Shown: positions 1-13,400 of the stretch, one piece after another
Position numbering within the stretch: position 1 is the first letter of the stretch
Layout of the letters: each line of letters begins with the position of its first letter
Assembly: GCA_002794735.1 (NCBI GenBank)
Contig: NBAZ01000001.1
Span: 372,001 to 436,000 of the forward strand
Direction of reading: 5' to 3'
DNA from: Pyrrhoderma lamaoense
Lineage: Eukaryota > Basidiomycota > Agaricomycetes > Hymenochaetales > Hymenochaetaceae
Length of the DNA stretch: 64,000 nucleotides
Program-made: the position numbers and the translations under genes
The notes under the pieces: generated by a model
What the model was told of the DNA's origin: nothing
Seen by the model: the letters and a program-made list of their open reading frames with translations, nothing else
Databases searched by the model: none

Positions 1-3000
1 ATCTGTATTGGCTATGGCTATTCACGCACTTTCTTATTTGGGAGTCCTCTTCTTTCTCTATTCCTCTTGCTTCTTGGCGCATGTGTATTTTTGTATTCAT
101 GCAATATTGTTATGATCGCTTGTTACTATGTGTGCTTGAGTTTACATCACTTAGGCTATATGCGTGTATTATCATGACTAAGCTATTGATACCAGTTCTA
201 CTTACCCTTCTAACCTGAAGTCTAGCAGATCATCATTCGTTCATCAACACACATTTCCGCGGATTGTATCTCCTTTCTTCCCTTTTCCTATATTTCACAT
301 GTTTCACAGCATCTCGCTTCAATTTCAAATATCATCCACACATTGATATGACTTTGATCATGCATTACGCATTGGATTGCAATTTTAAGATGTAGCCGTG
401 ACACTGATGTACCTTTAGGCGAATCTGAACCCGCAACACAAATTGTTGCAGGGTTGTTTTTGCTCGGGTTGATTGAGTTTATCGCATCGGAATTACTTTT
501 CAGGTTGGTCGCTGTTTGCGGCCCAACTTGAACGTTGGAGATCATTACTCACCTTCCTTCCGGGCTACGACAAAGGAATAAATAAATAAGTAAAGGCTAA
601 ATCAAAACAGAACAACAATCTGAGAAACTTTGGCCTTCTCTCCATCAATGTTATTGATATTGATATTGAAGTTCATGTCATGGTTCCTATGGCGTAGGCG
701 CACTATATGTACACGTACTTCAATCTTTTTTTTGTTATTGTGCAGTTTTGATCCACTTTGTTCGCTCAGGCTTAGGATCGGAACTCAGGACTAATTTTTT
801 TTCGCCTTTTGCCTTGGAGATGAAAATGAAGATAGATGGATGATTCGGCTACGAAACTGTAAAACATGTACTCGCGTCTTCCACCTTATCCCCTTTACGT
901 TGCTCTACCACTCTACGGCCTCCTCCGAGGTCCATCAACCTATCAGTCATCAACTCCTACCTCCCTGCCTATTGAATAATTCATAATGAATCCTTCCCCT
1001 CCCATTGACCCCATTTAGCTTTCCTAGTGGAGGCATCTTCGGACTGGAAAATTTTCGAATCTTTTTGGAGTCGCGGTGTTTCCGGTGTACTAAATTGTAC
1101 TCAGTGAACCTATTCGATTAAATTCGGATTTCTTTATTCATACTCTCTACAATAGGCTAACCTCTCAAGTTAGCTGATAGTTTGTTCTTTAGAGCGTCCG
1201 TATCTATATTTGTACTTAAATCTGGATCTATATCTACATCTGAACTCGTGCCTGGCGCAAACCTCGGCTGATCTTCCCATACTGGAGTTATCGTACATAC
1301 AATAATTAAACAATATACGATATAAAAACAGGATTTATTGTGATTACAGGGAATATGTTTCTTCCGACGCATTGCGTCGTTGCTTTTATACATATTCTCC
1401 GAAATCCGCAACTTGATTTCAATCGTGTTCAAATTGTTGGTTGTCTCGGTATATCCCTGTAGACTACCTTTCTATTCCCTATTTCCCCTTGTTTTTACCT
1501 CCGATGTCCGATTTTGAAAGACTAAAACTTAAGTTACGGATGGTTTATAACTGAAATTCTTCTTTTGAGCGATTTTGAATATGAGAATATAATTGCGGTG
1601 ATCATCATCATCAGCATGCTCTTCGTAGATACACCGATTTTATTATTATTTGATTGTTCTCCCGTCCCTTTTCTTCCCTTCCTAGTTACCTACCATCCAA
1701 CTTTAATCCGCTTCTTGCTTGCTTGATCTAAGCATCTGTCACTTTTACTCACGCATGCATGCAAAACTTGTGGAAGACCTATGCATCAAGCCACCGCCGC
1801 ATATAGGGACTAAAGACCCATGGACTAGAACCTACCCTCCTATAAACAGCCTCTGATCGGTATCCGTTCAGTACCGTGGTATTGAATAGCGATATGTACA
1901 CATATGCACATGTATACGTATACACGCAATGTATGTGCGAGGACAAACCAAGTATAGCGTAAACGTGTAGAAAGTCAGAAGCCAAGCAGGGACTAGAGCG
2001 GAACAGAGGGAGGGGGGGGAGTAAGGTCTTTTTTTGAACAACCGTCCCACTTTCCGGGATTCTATCTGAAGGCACCGGTTCTCCCGTCCAAGACAAGTTA
2101 ACATTGGTACAGCCAATAAGTATGTTGTCTGACTTACGAGAAAAGTAGATGTGTGAGAGGAGACTTCGAGAAGAGGCCTAGATCGGAAGTTTACTGGACT
2201 GGATTTGGCTGGATAAGAAATTTTGGATATCTTGGTTACATGTATAGTATGGAATGTAATTACGAGAAGTAACAAGCCTTGGTCTTGGTAGATGGATAGA
2301 TCTAAGTCCGAGAGTCTCGATGAAATGAGTAATTTGGTCGGAACTGGGGAGGTTGGTGGGATGAACCTCTTGTTTCGTCTGGAGTTCTGAATTCTTATTT
2401 CTTTGATGCTTACGTGCTTGGTCACGTACCTGTCTTCTGTATCATTGTTCGCCTTGCTAGTACTAGTGAGCATTTCGTATACGGAGCTATAACTACAGAC
2501 TCGCAAAGAAGTTTCAACTTTGGAAGCCAGTACCATATTCAAGTACTTAATTAAAATTACTTATCTATAATTAAGAAGTAAGCCACACTATCGTATCGGC
2601 GGGTAGCCTTACGCATGTGGCACAACTCTATCTCCTAGACGAGTGACCCAACTAGAGCGTATTGTTATAATATTTACAACCTCGCCATGTAGCGGCCGGG
2701 CTGTTCTAAATTTTAAGTAAACTGCGGAGACGCCACACTTACTTTCAACTCACGGATCCAAAAAAGGAGAACATAGAAAAGGGAAATTGAAGTGGCACAC
2801 AGAATAATCTCTTACTAAATGATTACATAACAACTAATGGACTGGAAGCTCATACCAAATTAGGCAAGTAACTCCTAACTCGCCTCCCCCTCACTGTCGT
2901 TGTTGTCGCTCACGCACGAGTCTGCTCGCCGCGCACCTGTCTGTCGTCGTCGTCGTCGTCGTCGTTGCCACTCCTCATCTTATTGTTCTTTGTCTCTCCC

Positions 3001-3404
3001 TATTTGAAGCTTCTCTGAGTAGCCACTAAGAAAAATAAACTTAGTCTCTATAATCTCTTTCTTTCTATTTTATTTACTTTACAACTGGACATCAAGGCTA
3101 CAAGTCGACTTTAGTTTCTGGCTCTGGACGAATCCTCCTTCTCTTCTCGTCCTCTTCTCCTTGGTTAGAAGCTCGACAGACCAGGCTCTTTGGATTTTGG
3201 TCGTGCTAATCTGTCTCGTGGAGGTTCGTCAAGTGGCTAGTTGCTAGAGAGATATTAGTTAGGACTCATCTTCCACCTCTCAAGAAAGTCGTGGAGCTCT
3301 TCTACTCATTTCTCCAACTTTAACAAAAGTAACAAGACGGCCAATAGCTGAATCAAACACTCTACTTGCAACTTGTCTATCTTTTGAAGATTTAATCCCC
3401 CAAA
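1..3404. other. No confident gene; upstream region of CHS7
   Basis: I see no recognisable protein domain on either strand. Minus-strand open frames at about 288-545, 1157-1432 and 1868-2542 have no family resemblance, and no phase-consistent splicing into a longer protein was found. The last kilobase before 3405 is pyrimidine-rich and contains a GTC microsatellite, so it probably holds the promoter and leader of the CHS7 gene. A small unrecognised gene in 280-1450 on the minus strand cannot be excluded. Confidence 0.5.
2943..2965. repeat. (GTC)7 microsatellite
   Basis: Seven perfect GTC units run from 2943 to 2963, followed by GT. The repeat lies about 440 bp upstream of the CHS7 start, in its putative promoter or leader, and is a candidate length-polymorphic marker. 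Confidence 0.9.
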
Positions 3405-4893
3405 ATGACGATCCAATTTGGGTCATTTCAAGGGATATGCGAGACTGCGGCGCTCGTTATTTGTCCGTTGGTTGAGTCTGATCAAGGTGTTGAACCGACT
3501 TGTTATAGTCGAAATGTGGACGTAGGGGAACCCTTATCTTCCAACCTTGTATGTTCTCTCTGTTTCTTTCTTACTCTCTTATGCGCTTCCCAATGTCCCG
3601 AAATGCTTTGCTTTTGGGGCTGTCGTTTGTAGAGAGGAGCTGACCGAGGTTTTTTATGTTTGTGTAGCCACATGTTTTATCCATATTGTCGCTATTATAA
3701 TGACTGCAATCATGATCTATCATATCAGGAGCAAGTACACGGCTGTCGGTAAGTACTTTTATTTGTACATTACTTCATACGACGTGCTATGGTCGCTACG
3801 GATTGCAAATACTAAAATTGTGTCTTTCATCAACTAGGACGAAAGGAGATTATCATGTTTTTCTACCTATATGCTGTGATTGAGCTCTTGGCGATATTCC
3901 TTGATTCTGGTATCATCCCTACGTCTAGTAATGTATACCCAGTAAGTCAAGAAAACTTAGTTTGTGTGATATGCAACCTGATTCTTATGTCTCCATCTCT
4001 CTCTAAATTAATAGTGGTTTACAGCTGTCTATGCCGGACTTGTAGCAGCTGCCTATTGTTGTCTCTTGATAAACGGTTTTGTTGGTTTCCAATTTGCGGA
4101 AGATGGCACACCGTTATCACTTTGGGTAAGTCTTGTCATTCACAACGTTCACTAACTTCTCTCATTTGTCTCTCTAACCGACTCTTTTATCATTCAGTTC
4201 TTGCGTATCTCCTGCCTTGTCCTTTTCGCTGTCGGTTTCTTCATTGCCATCGCCACCTTTAAGCAATTTGCTGGATTCAAATACACTAAGCCTATCGCTC
4301 TTTTCATAACCTACATCCTCTGGCCACTTATCTGCTCAGTAGTCTATATTATCTCTCAACTCATCCTCGTTTTCCGTACTCTTGAAGACCGTTGGCCAAT
4401 AGGTGATATCGTCTTCGGAGCCGCCTTCTTCATCGTCGCACAGATCGTATTGTTCGCGTTCTCGGTGACGATCTGCGATGCTGTTGAGCATTACATTGAC
4501 GGGCTATTCTTCTATGCGCTGTGTATGCTTTTGAGTGTGATGATGGTATACAAGTACTGGGATAGTATCACGAAGGAGGATCTGGAGTTCTCGGTTGGGT
4601 CTAAGGCGGCTGTTTGGGAGGTTAAGGACCCGCTTTTGGCTGGTAATGGGAATGAGAGGGGTTATGGTGGAAATGAGAGGATGGGAGGGATGGATTACGA
4701 GGAGGATAATGGGAGTAGTTATTATCATGGGGGAGGGACACAGGCGAGCTTGGTTGGTGGTGTAAGTGGTGGACAGTTGTATGGAGGAGGAGGAGGAGGA
4801 GGAAATGGTGGTAATGGTGGACGAGGACCGGCTTGGGGACCAGGAGGACAAGGACAGAGAGGATATCCACCGTCATCATCGGAACGGTACTAA
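3405..4893 (+). CDS. CHS7: Chitin synthase export chaperone CHS7
   Basis: Multi-pass ER membrane protein of the Chs7 family, needed for ER exit of class III/IV-type chitin synthases. Exons: 3405-3548, 3668-3748, 3838-3941, 4015-4125, 4198-4893. Family signatures visible are [58 protein letters not shown] and [19 protein letters not shown]. Six to seven hydrophobic segments cover residues of about 60-280. The C-terminal 80 or so residues are glycine-rich and low in complexity, with runs of Gly encoded by GGA/GGT repeats. Near 3525-3530 the family motif TLIFQP reads in the neighbouring frame, so one base appears to be missing in the GGGGAACCC run. With it restored, intron 1 becomes an ordinary phase-1 GT-AG intron and the product is about 378 residues. 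Confidence 0.93.
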
Positions 4894-7800
4894 TCCTACT
4901 TTATTTTTCTTTATCTATCACTCTCTCTGTGTGTTATGTGTTCCCTTGTTTTTTTTTCGTGAGTGTTGGGATGGGTATTCCAAAAACAGTTTAAGTAGTG
5001 ATCAAACTTCTTACGCCTCCCCTTTTCCCCGTCCAAACGCACGATCTACCCGTTTGGCCTATGTCTGTTTTTTTTTTGTTTTCCCGACCTCATAAGGTTT
5101 ACCTTCCCTGACTTACCTGTCACTCCTTTACCTTTTTTCTTGTGTGCGTGTGATGAGCGTCTTGGCATGGAATACGAATATCGCTAGATGCCGTGTACCC
5201 CCCTTGTGATGTGTGTTGGTTGGTGGCTGGGGCCCTAGTCTGAGCGTTTCGATGGATTTAGGCTAGTTGATTGGAGAGCGGGGTGGGGGGTGAAGATTAA
5301 GAGAGATCTCGGGAAGGGGGAGGGATTGAGATGGATAAACGATAATAATAAAAAATGGGGCATGGAACTTTGGGATTCTGGGATTGTGATACTGGTACGG
5401 TGATCCGGTGTGGTAGGGAAGGGGAGGATGAGGTTAAGATGAGCAGGAGATTGCCATGTCTTTCATTAAATCTTGCTTTTCGCTGTCTTCCTCTCTTTTT
5501 ATCCTAAACTCAAACTCAAATCCCACTTCCCCTTGATATTATTTGAATTTGTTTCGTTTTATCCTTTATCCTTCATTCTCTCCTTATCCTCTGATACTAT
5601 CCTATATCACCAACCCTCTTCGTCGATCCGAACCTGCTCTTTTTTCGCTACTCCATTTTCTCTTTCTAATATAATCTTGTTCTTACTTCTTTTCTTTCTT
5701 TCTTTTCGTATCAACTCTATCACCAGCGTCATCACTATCATCGTCTTCACTATCATCATCAGTTTTTCCATCTTCATCTTCATCCTCATCATCTTCATTT
5801 CTATACACCTACCTTATTTCCCCACCCCTACCCCTTTCACTTACTTCTTTCATAGTTTTCTTCTATCGTTTGATGTTGCTTAGTAATGGACTCAGAGAGA
5901 GAATACATAATAAACAGGAACAGAAACAGAATATTAAGACAATTCAGATAGCGAGAATAAGTAATAAATGAAATAAAATATAATGAAATGAAATGATATG
6001 GAAGTTTATTAATGCTTTCTTTAAGATCTACCTCTTTTCTTTTCTTATACGTATACGTGATTGTTCGTTTGTGGGGATGTCCCGGTGCTTGGATGTGGAG
6101 GGGGGGGGCTGGAATTGGGACAGAGAGTGTATGGTCGGTATACAAGTTTCAAGGATTAAGGATTAAGGAGTAAGGAATGAGTAATGGATAGTTAAAGCAT
6201 GTAGTGCATACGACCGTAACAAGTCTCTTAATTGTTAATCATTAGGTATCGATCCACTGGTACGTGTACCTGTTCGATTTCTCTTTGGTCTTTCTTTCTT
6301 TCTCTCTCTTATATCTTATCATCTAGTTATCTACTTGTTTGAGAGGTATTGAATATGGAAAGTAAAACACTCGCGCATACGAGTGTTGATACGTTGCTTA
6401 AGCCTTTTGTTTGTCTATTTGTCTATCTATTTGAAAGTAAGTTAATCAGTTAGTCTAGTTAAGATTCGAGTTAGCACTCTAGATAACTGATAAAGAAGGA
6501 AGAGGCGTCGTGGGGGGTAGCATGGAGCTGGGAGTCGAAATACACGAGCATATGTATTTATTCCCTATTCACTACCATTATCATTATCATTATCTTCTTC
6601 TTCACTTTCATCGTGATTATCGAGAGTGTAGAGTATAGATCGGATAGAATTACCTATTCATGAAATCATTTCTATCTTTCTTGTTTGACTACTCACTTCT
6701 TTTAGTTTTTTTGTATCAAGTTAAACATTTCTACTCGTCTGTTCGTTTAGGTTAACTTATCACTTAACTACATACTGTTTATCTATGGTAAACTGATGAA
6801 ACGATAACTGATAAGTATTAAGGAAGAAGAAGAAAGACTCATTGGATTCTGGACCTGTTTTCAAATCTTTCCGTTTCTCTATTTCCCTATTTTTGCTGTT
6901 AGGGTTTTCGATCCGACCCAGGAGAATAGAAAAAGGGAAGTAAGTAAGAACCAGGGTAACAAGTAATGAAGGGTGGGGGAGAGAGGAAGGGTGCCTTCGA
7001 GAGCTCACGAGTACGAGGCAGACATCATTGCGAACATCATTGAACAACTTATAATTTTATACCTGCAAGGGGGACTAACGAAACGACTCCCTCACAACGA
7101 GTTTCGATTCCCCCCCCCCCTCTTCCTCGTCTCTGGCATGAATTCTGATTCTCTAGTTAATGAAGGTACTTCGTACTTAAGCTTATTGTCCATGTCGGAG
7201 TAACGTTACTCGAGAGAAGGAGAACGGGAAGGGTTTCTCTTATGAAACATCGGTTTATATTTCGCTTGTAGTGGAGGGTTAATTACTTTACGATTTTCAT
7301 TTTTACAATTCAAATACTTCCAACATATATTAGATGTTATTTTATTTTTAAGACCTCTAAAGTCTAATAATAGACGTTACTAGCCACCCTCCCCCACGAT
7401 AAGATGAAGACTACATGTACGCATTTTTTTCGGGTGCTTTGGTAAGATATAAAAGTGGTGAAAAAAAGCTCTGCAGCAAAAAAAAAGTAACGAAATTATG
7501 TATTTATTGACATATTACTAACGATATGAATATGACGTATTGAATGATAATTTCTAAATATAAAATTCTATAGAACGCGGTGTAGTCAAGTTACATGGCG
7601 GAATGCATGTATGTAGTTGAGCACTCAAAATATTTTAACCACCAGATAACGAGGGACTTCCTGATGATATATATGCGTGATTTGTATTTTATGAATGAAT
7701 AACAGGAGAAGAGGGGGAGTTACTAATGAGCCGAGAGAGACACACACAGGAGGGACCGTTTAAGTCAGTAGGCGACGCGAAAAGATATCCGACTGATTCA

Positions 7801-10497
7801 CTGAAAAAAACAACGAAATATTGCTTTCAAATGTGTTTGTATGTGTCAGGACTAAGACGCTAGTTAGTCGTTTGTCGTCGGGTTGCTTGGAAGCTGAAAC
7901 TGAAACTGGATCTGAAGTCGACAACGGACCTGCTTGGGCTCTCGTTTCTCCGCTCCCTCCTCCTCTTCGTCTTCTTGCTCCCCTCTCCCGCGCAGCTTAC
8001 CGCCCCTTCTTTTCAAATCTGCGTCTCAGATTCATCCTCGACTCGAGATCTCAAGTTCTACTTTTTTTCTCTCTCCTTCCTCTTCTCATTACCTTTTACC
8101 TTTTACCATAACTCTCGCTCATCCCTCCGGGCCTCTCACTCTGTCCCCCGACTGGTACTGAAGTACTGAGACACAGAAGAACCGCCAACTTCTCTCTTCC
8201 TTTTGATCCCTACTCTAATTCTTCCATCTTCCATCTTCCAAGTCTTCTTATTTGTCTCCCGTACCTCCGTCCCGACGCCCTGGTAAGAAAAAAAAAGGGA
8301 AACACAAACACAAAACACCGAAACGCTCGGTCAGTCACCCGGGGTCAGTCAATCAGTCAGCAGTCAGTATTATACGAGTTATCCCATCCTCGGTTATTTT
8401 TATCCCTTAACTCCAACCCCATTTGCTTTCTGCTTTCGTCCGTTCTCCTTCCGTATACGTCTAGGATTCCTTGTCTTTTTTTTAGATAGACAGACAAGCA
8501 GATAGACGGACGGGACGTATCATATCATATCTAACATTTTACATCTTACACCTCTTACATCTCGCATTATCATCACGTCTCACGTCCGCATCACCCTTTC
8601 TCCGTTCGCCCCGTTCGACCTCGTCGTTTGAACCCACCTTCGCGTGTTTTGCCTTTCTTTCTTTCATCTTTTCGTTCGTTAATTGTCTTCCCCGACGAAT
8701 ACTGAAAGGGATCGATCCCTCTTAGGCTACACGTTGATAGGTACCCCTCCCACCTCATCTTTCCTCCCCTCTCCCTCCCAAACGCGCACGCACGCCTCCA
8801 TCACGAGTCCAATCAAACAAACTCGGGTCGGACTTAGGAGCTTGCGTACTATTACTACTACTACGGCGGCAGAGATATTCCGATCAGATCAGAGTCTGAA
8901 GTCCGACGTCTGAAAGTTCCTGTGAACATACAAAAAAGAGAAAGAGGAGAGGTGTGTTTGAAGAACTTCGAAAGAACGCCGAGCTATTTCCTGTACTTTT
9001 TGCTTTGCTATACTATATCATAGTATAGCGAGAAGAAGAAGAAGAAGAGAGATAAGGAATTAGAGAGGGAAAGAAGAAGAAAAGTAGGAATTGAAGAAGG
9101 AAAAAGGATAGACAGGAGCTGAAAAGCAGGAAGTAAGGGGTTTGTTAGGTTTTGTGAGTGACGAAGTCTTTTTTTGAATTATATTTCCTTTCATTCGGTT
9201 TTTTGGGAATTCCTGCCTTCCCTTTCTTCATTCTTTTCTTCCTTTTTCGTTATTTGGCGTCCCCGCACTGTGTGTACGGTGCATAGTGAGTGTGCGGTAC
9301 ATGGGTGGAGAGAGAGTGAGGACAGAAGGAAAGAGAGAGACAGAGGCGAAGAGAGAGAAAAGAAGGGAGAAGCACAAAAGATATACATCTATGAGCCATG
9401 TGCCCGGGGCGGCGTGCACAGTTGCAAATGCATTATTCAATTCGAACTTTTGGTTTTCTGCTTTCGTTTCATATGAATGGTGGATGATGGAATGACAACA
9501 TCAGCGTAATCAGCGTCCGGAGGGAAGAAGAAAGTCCCCCTCCTTCTGCTATTGAAACCCTTGGAATTTACTTGTGATCCTTGTGGCCTATAAGGGGAGC
9601 GAGGGTCACACACACACATACGCACATACACTTGTACTCATTTAATACTCACACTCACGCTCTCACCGAGTTCTGACCGACACGTCCCGAAGTTTTTTTG
9701 AGTGTTTTTCTGAGTGTGTGGGTTGTGTTTTCGCACAAAGCTCTTTGATTTATCGTCATCAATCCTTTTGAATTACTCTCTTCTTTTTTTTTTTTTTTAC
9801 TTTTTACTTTCTCAGTATCATTGCGCGTTACACATACACACACATACACACATTAATTTGAGATAATCACAATACATCTTTCTCCCTTTCATTCTCGTTC
9901 TCGCACGGGAGAAAAAATTGAAACATTGCATAATTCATTAACGACTCGTATCTTGTTCCCGTTCCCTCTACACATTTCATCATCTGATTTCTTCAAGTTC
10001 GCTTAGTTCTTAGTTCTTACTTTGTCCGCCCGTTCTCGTTCTAACTATCCATCTCTATTCCATCACTCACGCTTACAAAATATACACACATACATACATA
10101 ACGACTATTCCCACAACACAGAACCTTTTCTCTCCTTCTCGTTATCGGTTACTATTCCGGGTGATCCGGGAGGGTGTGGAAAAGTGATTACTTTGTTTTG
10201 GGTTCCTGACTTATCGTTTTTATTGTATTACATACTCACTGCCTACCACTTATACTCCCACACACACTCTCCCTACGAAGACGTCTCTTTTTTCTTTTCT
10301 TTTCTGTACATTTCTTTTTTTGCTTTTCGGAAGGCGTGTGTGTTCGTACCGAGATTTTATACTCACTTACTAACGCTTGCTTACTTCTACTCTAGATTCT
10401 AAACCAAAGGGAACCACGGAACTCGGAATCTAGTAAACTCAAAGGAGAGGGGTTCCCGTCGATTGAAGACTGAAATAGGGTCAATCAATATAAGTAA
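4894..10497. other. Long gene-poor interval between CHS7 and G-alpha
   Basis: This 5.6-kb stretch has no domain-bearing frame on either strand. It is rich in pyrimidine tracts, CA/CACA tracts near 9610-9625 and 9830-9850, and a T-run near 9786-9800. It probably contains the CHS7 3' UTR and the promoter and leader of the G-alpha gene. The open frames here (60-136 codons) are low-complexity Ser/Phe/Leu-rich translations of T/C-rich DNA, and I do not call them genes. Confidence 0.6.
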
Positions 10498-13400
10498 ATG
10501 GGTGCGTGCGTATCGTCTCCGGGTGGAGCGTCCGAGGAGGAGAAGGCAAAACATAGAGAGGCGGAGAGGCAGCTGAGAGATGCGAAAGTGAAGTTGGATA
10601 GTCAGGTTAAGGTGAGCATCGAGTTCTGACGTTTTTTTCTTTGTTGTTGTTGTGTGTGATCGAGGATAGAGGGAGAGAGAGTGTGTGTGAGTGAGTGAGG
10701 GGAGGCTGGAAGATTGGGAAAAGATTGGGAAAGGCTGGAAGGAGGATAGGAGAGGGGGGATATCATGTTTTTTATATCCCTATCATAGGTGTAGGATGTT
10801 GCGTGTATGCATGCATTCATGTTAGATCTCGAAGTTGAGGTTGAGGTGTTTGATGTTGATGTGGGGAGATAGGCACCCTCCTCATCAACCTCTCCTCATC
10901 CTCTTCATCTGTTGATCCCAACATTCTTCCCTTCTTCCTTTCCCCTTCTTTTCTCCCCGTACGGCGTATTCCTTGATTTCCTTGGTCTCCTTGCACCCCT
11001 TACACTTTCTTCTCTGTTATGGGGATGGTATTTGGTATTTCGGAAATGGTAACTGACTGATTCACTTTCTCTTTTGACCTGTTATTCGGCAATTCTGCAA
11101 CTCCTGCAACTCCCCTGCTTGCTTGAACCAATTATTCAACTTAAACAACTTTGGAACTATCCAAATCTTCCCGCGCGTACCGCCTACCTGGTCTTCACGT
11201 CGTTCCTGATGTATCATATCTCGTCCGCTCATTCGTCCCGTCCCGCCATCCACCCTACGAACGCGCCATAATCCGATTCTGCTTTTGGTTCTGTATATGC
11301 GTCACAACCATATAACCTCCTTACCGTTTTTTTATCTCCGGGCGGGCACTTCATCTTATTTGACCGACTTTCGACCTGTTTGAAATGTTTGGTTTGCTTT
11401 GTGTCGTTTAGGTATTATTATTAGGAGCAGGAGACTCAGGAAAGTCGACAATCCTCAAGGTAAGGGTCCATGAGTCATTCGTTAAACAGGACCCCCTCAA
11501 CCTGCCTTTTTTCCTCTGTATTCTCCCGCTTCTCTTTTCTATATTTTTTACCTACTCTTTTGTTTTGTGTGTCATTGCCGTGCATCATACAACACTATGT
11601 ACACCTTTTTTCGTTTTTCTTCTTCTGTTCTGTTGGTGTTCTTGAAGAATCTTTCTTTTGCCTTTTGGTGGGATTCTTGTGGAGGTTAATAGAGTTATCA
11701 GAGACTTTCTTCTCCTTCTCTCCCCCCTCCCATCTCCTCTCTTCTTTGATTCCCCATCTAGAGGAAGACCCAGCGTGTATACTTTGACCCTCACCCCTCG
11801 CCACCCTCTCACTCCTTTGAGGGACTTGATTTCTCAATCAATCACCAACATCATCATTATAATTATCATCATCGTTATCGGGACGGCCTGGCTTCCCTTT
11901 TTCTTGATTCTCCGTTACGTCATCTTGTCGTCTTGTCGTTGGAAGGACGAAGATAGGGTAGGGTAAGGGATAAAGAGCGAAGGAAGATCCCCTCTTCTTC
12001 CCTCTTGGTTTCTTTTTAGTTCTACTCGTGGGTCATGATCGTGGGTTGGGTATGAAGGAGAGAAAGGTTTACTTGGGTCGTTGCTGGAAGGGGGGGGAAG
12101 AGGGGTAGCTGATGAGCCCCCTTCTCTCACTTTTCTTCTCGTTTCTCCCTTTCGTTCCCTTTTAATATCATCTCTGTTGGTTCAGGGTGCGTCTTGACCA
12201 CTGACTTAAGGGGAGGCGTGATACACGCGTGTGTTCGTACGTATACGTGCATATTTGTATGTTTATGTGTGTGGTGTGCGGTGTATAGGTGCATATACGT
12301 TGAGGGGGGAGGTGTTATGGTCTTTCGTAATGATGCCTCCCTCTCCCCCTTTTTTTCTCTTTCTTGGTCGACCCTTGCGCCTCGTTTTTTTTTGGGACTG
12401 GCTATTGAATAGCAATGGGCGATGGGCAATACAGTCCAATTATGTTCCGATTTAACGTTCCTCTCCCCCTGTTTTTGGTCTTTTCGTTTAACGTCTTACT
12501 GTTTACGATTGGTACCACATTTTTGAATGCTTTCCCTGGTTTGAGAGTTTATTTTTACTATTTATTCTTATTTTTACAAGTTTCATTTAAATCGTTATCT
12601 TATCGAGATCGGTTTTTTTTTCTTGCTTTAGCTTTAGCTTTTCTTTCCCTCATTTCCAAAAACACCACAAAAAAACATTTTAACCTAACTGACAACGCAT
12701 TCCAATTCCAGCAAATGCGTCTCATCCACGACGTCCACTTCACCCCTCAAGAATTCGAGTTCTACAGACAGCTGGTGTTTAGTAACATTACGCAAGGGAT
12801 GAAACAGTTACTAGAAGCGTTAGAGGATATGGATTTACAGGTGGATGAGGATGTGGAGCAGTATTTACAGATGATTGAGGACCCGCCGGATGTGAAGGAT
12901 GGACAACCGTTTCCTGTGGTTTATTTGGAACCTTTGAAGAGACTTTGGGTGGATACGGCTGTGCAGAAGGGGTTGGCTAGGGGGAATGAGGCTGCTTTGC
13001 CGGATAAGTGAGTTTTGTTTGTTTGTCTGCTTATCTGGTTGTGGTTTTCCCTACTGTTTTCTTTCTTGTAATGGGTGAGGGGAAAGGGATATGCTGTTTT
13101 GACTTTTGAAATTCGGTTGAAGAAGGATATTCGATTTTTATATGCTTTCTTATGTTTTTTTATTTTAATAATGCTTAACTTAAAATCATTGAAGCGTCTT
13201 TACTAACTCTCTTTTTTCTCCCTCTATCACTAAACTTCTACTTTCTACTTCCTACCTCTCACTACCCAAAACCCCACACCACACAGCCTAGGCTACTTCT
13301 ACTCCGACCTCGACCGTTTCTTCGAAAAGAACTACTACCCAACCGAACAAGACATCATCCGATGTAAAGCACGTACGGTCGGGATAACCGAGACCGTCTT

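Noticed and set aside
1868..2542. 224-codon open frame on the minus strand
   Set aside because: No domain or plausible composition; part of it is translation of simple, repeat-like sequence, and an overlapping frame is also open. Not called as a gene.
5473..5883. 136-codon hydrophobic open frame that looks like a membrane protein
   Set aside because: Phe/Leu/Ser/Ile-rich translation of a long T/C-rich tract; no family resemblance, and it lies in the probable UTR or spacer.
9601..9626. CRISPR-like or direct repeat array suggested by CA-rich tracts
   Set aside because: Simple CA microsatellite sequence without spacer-repeat periodicity; not a CRISPR in a fungal nuclear contig.
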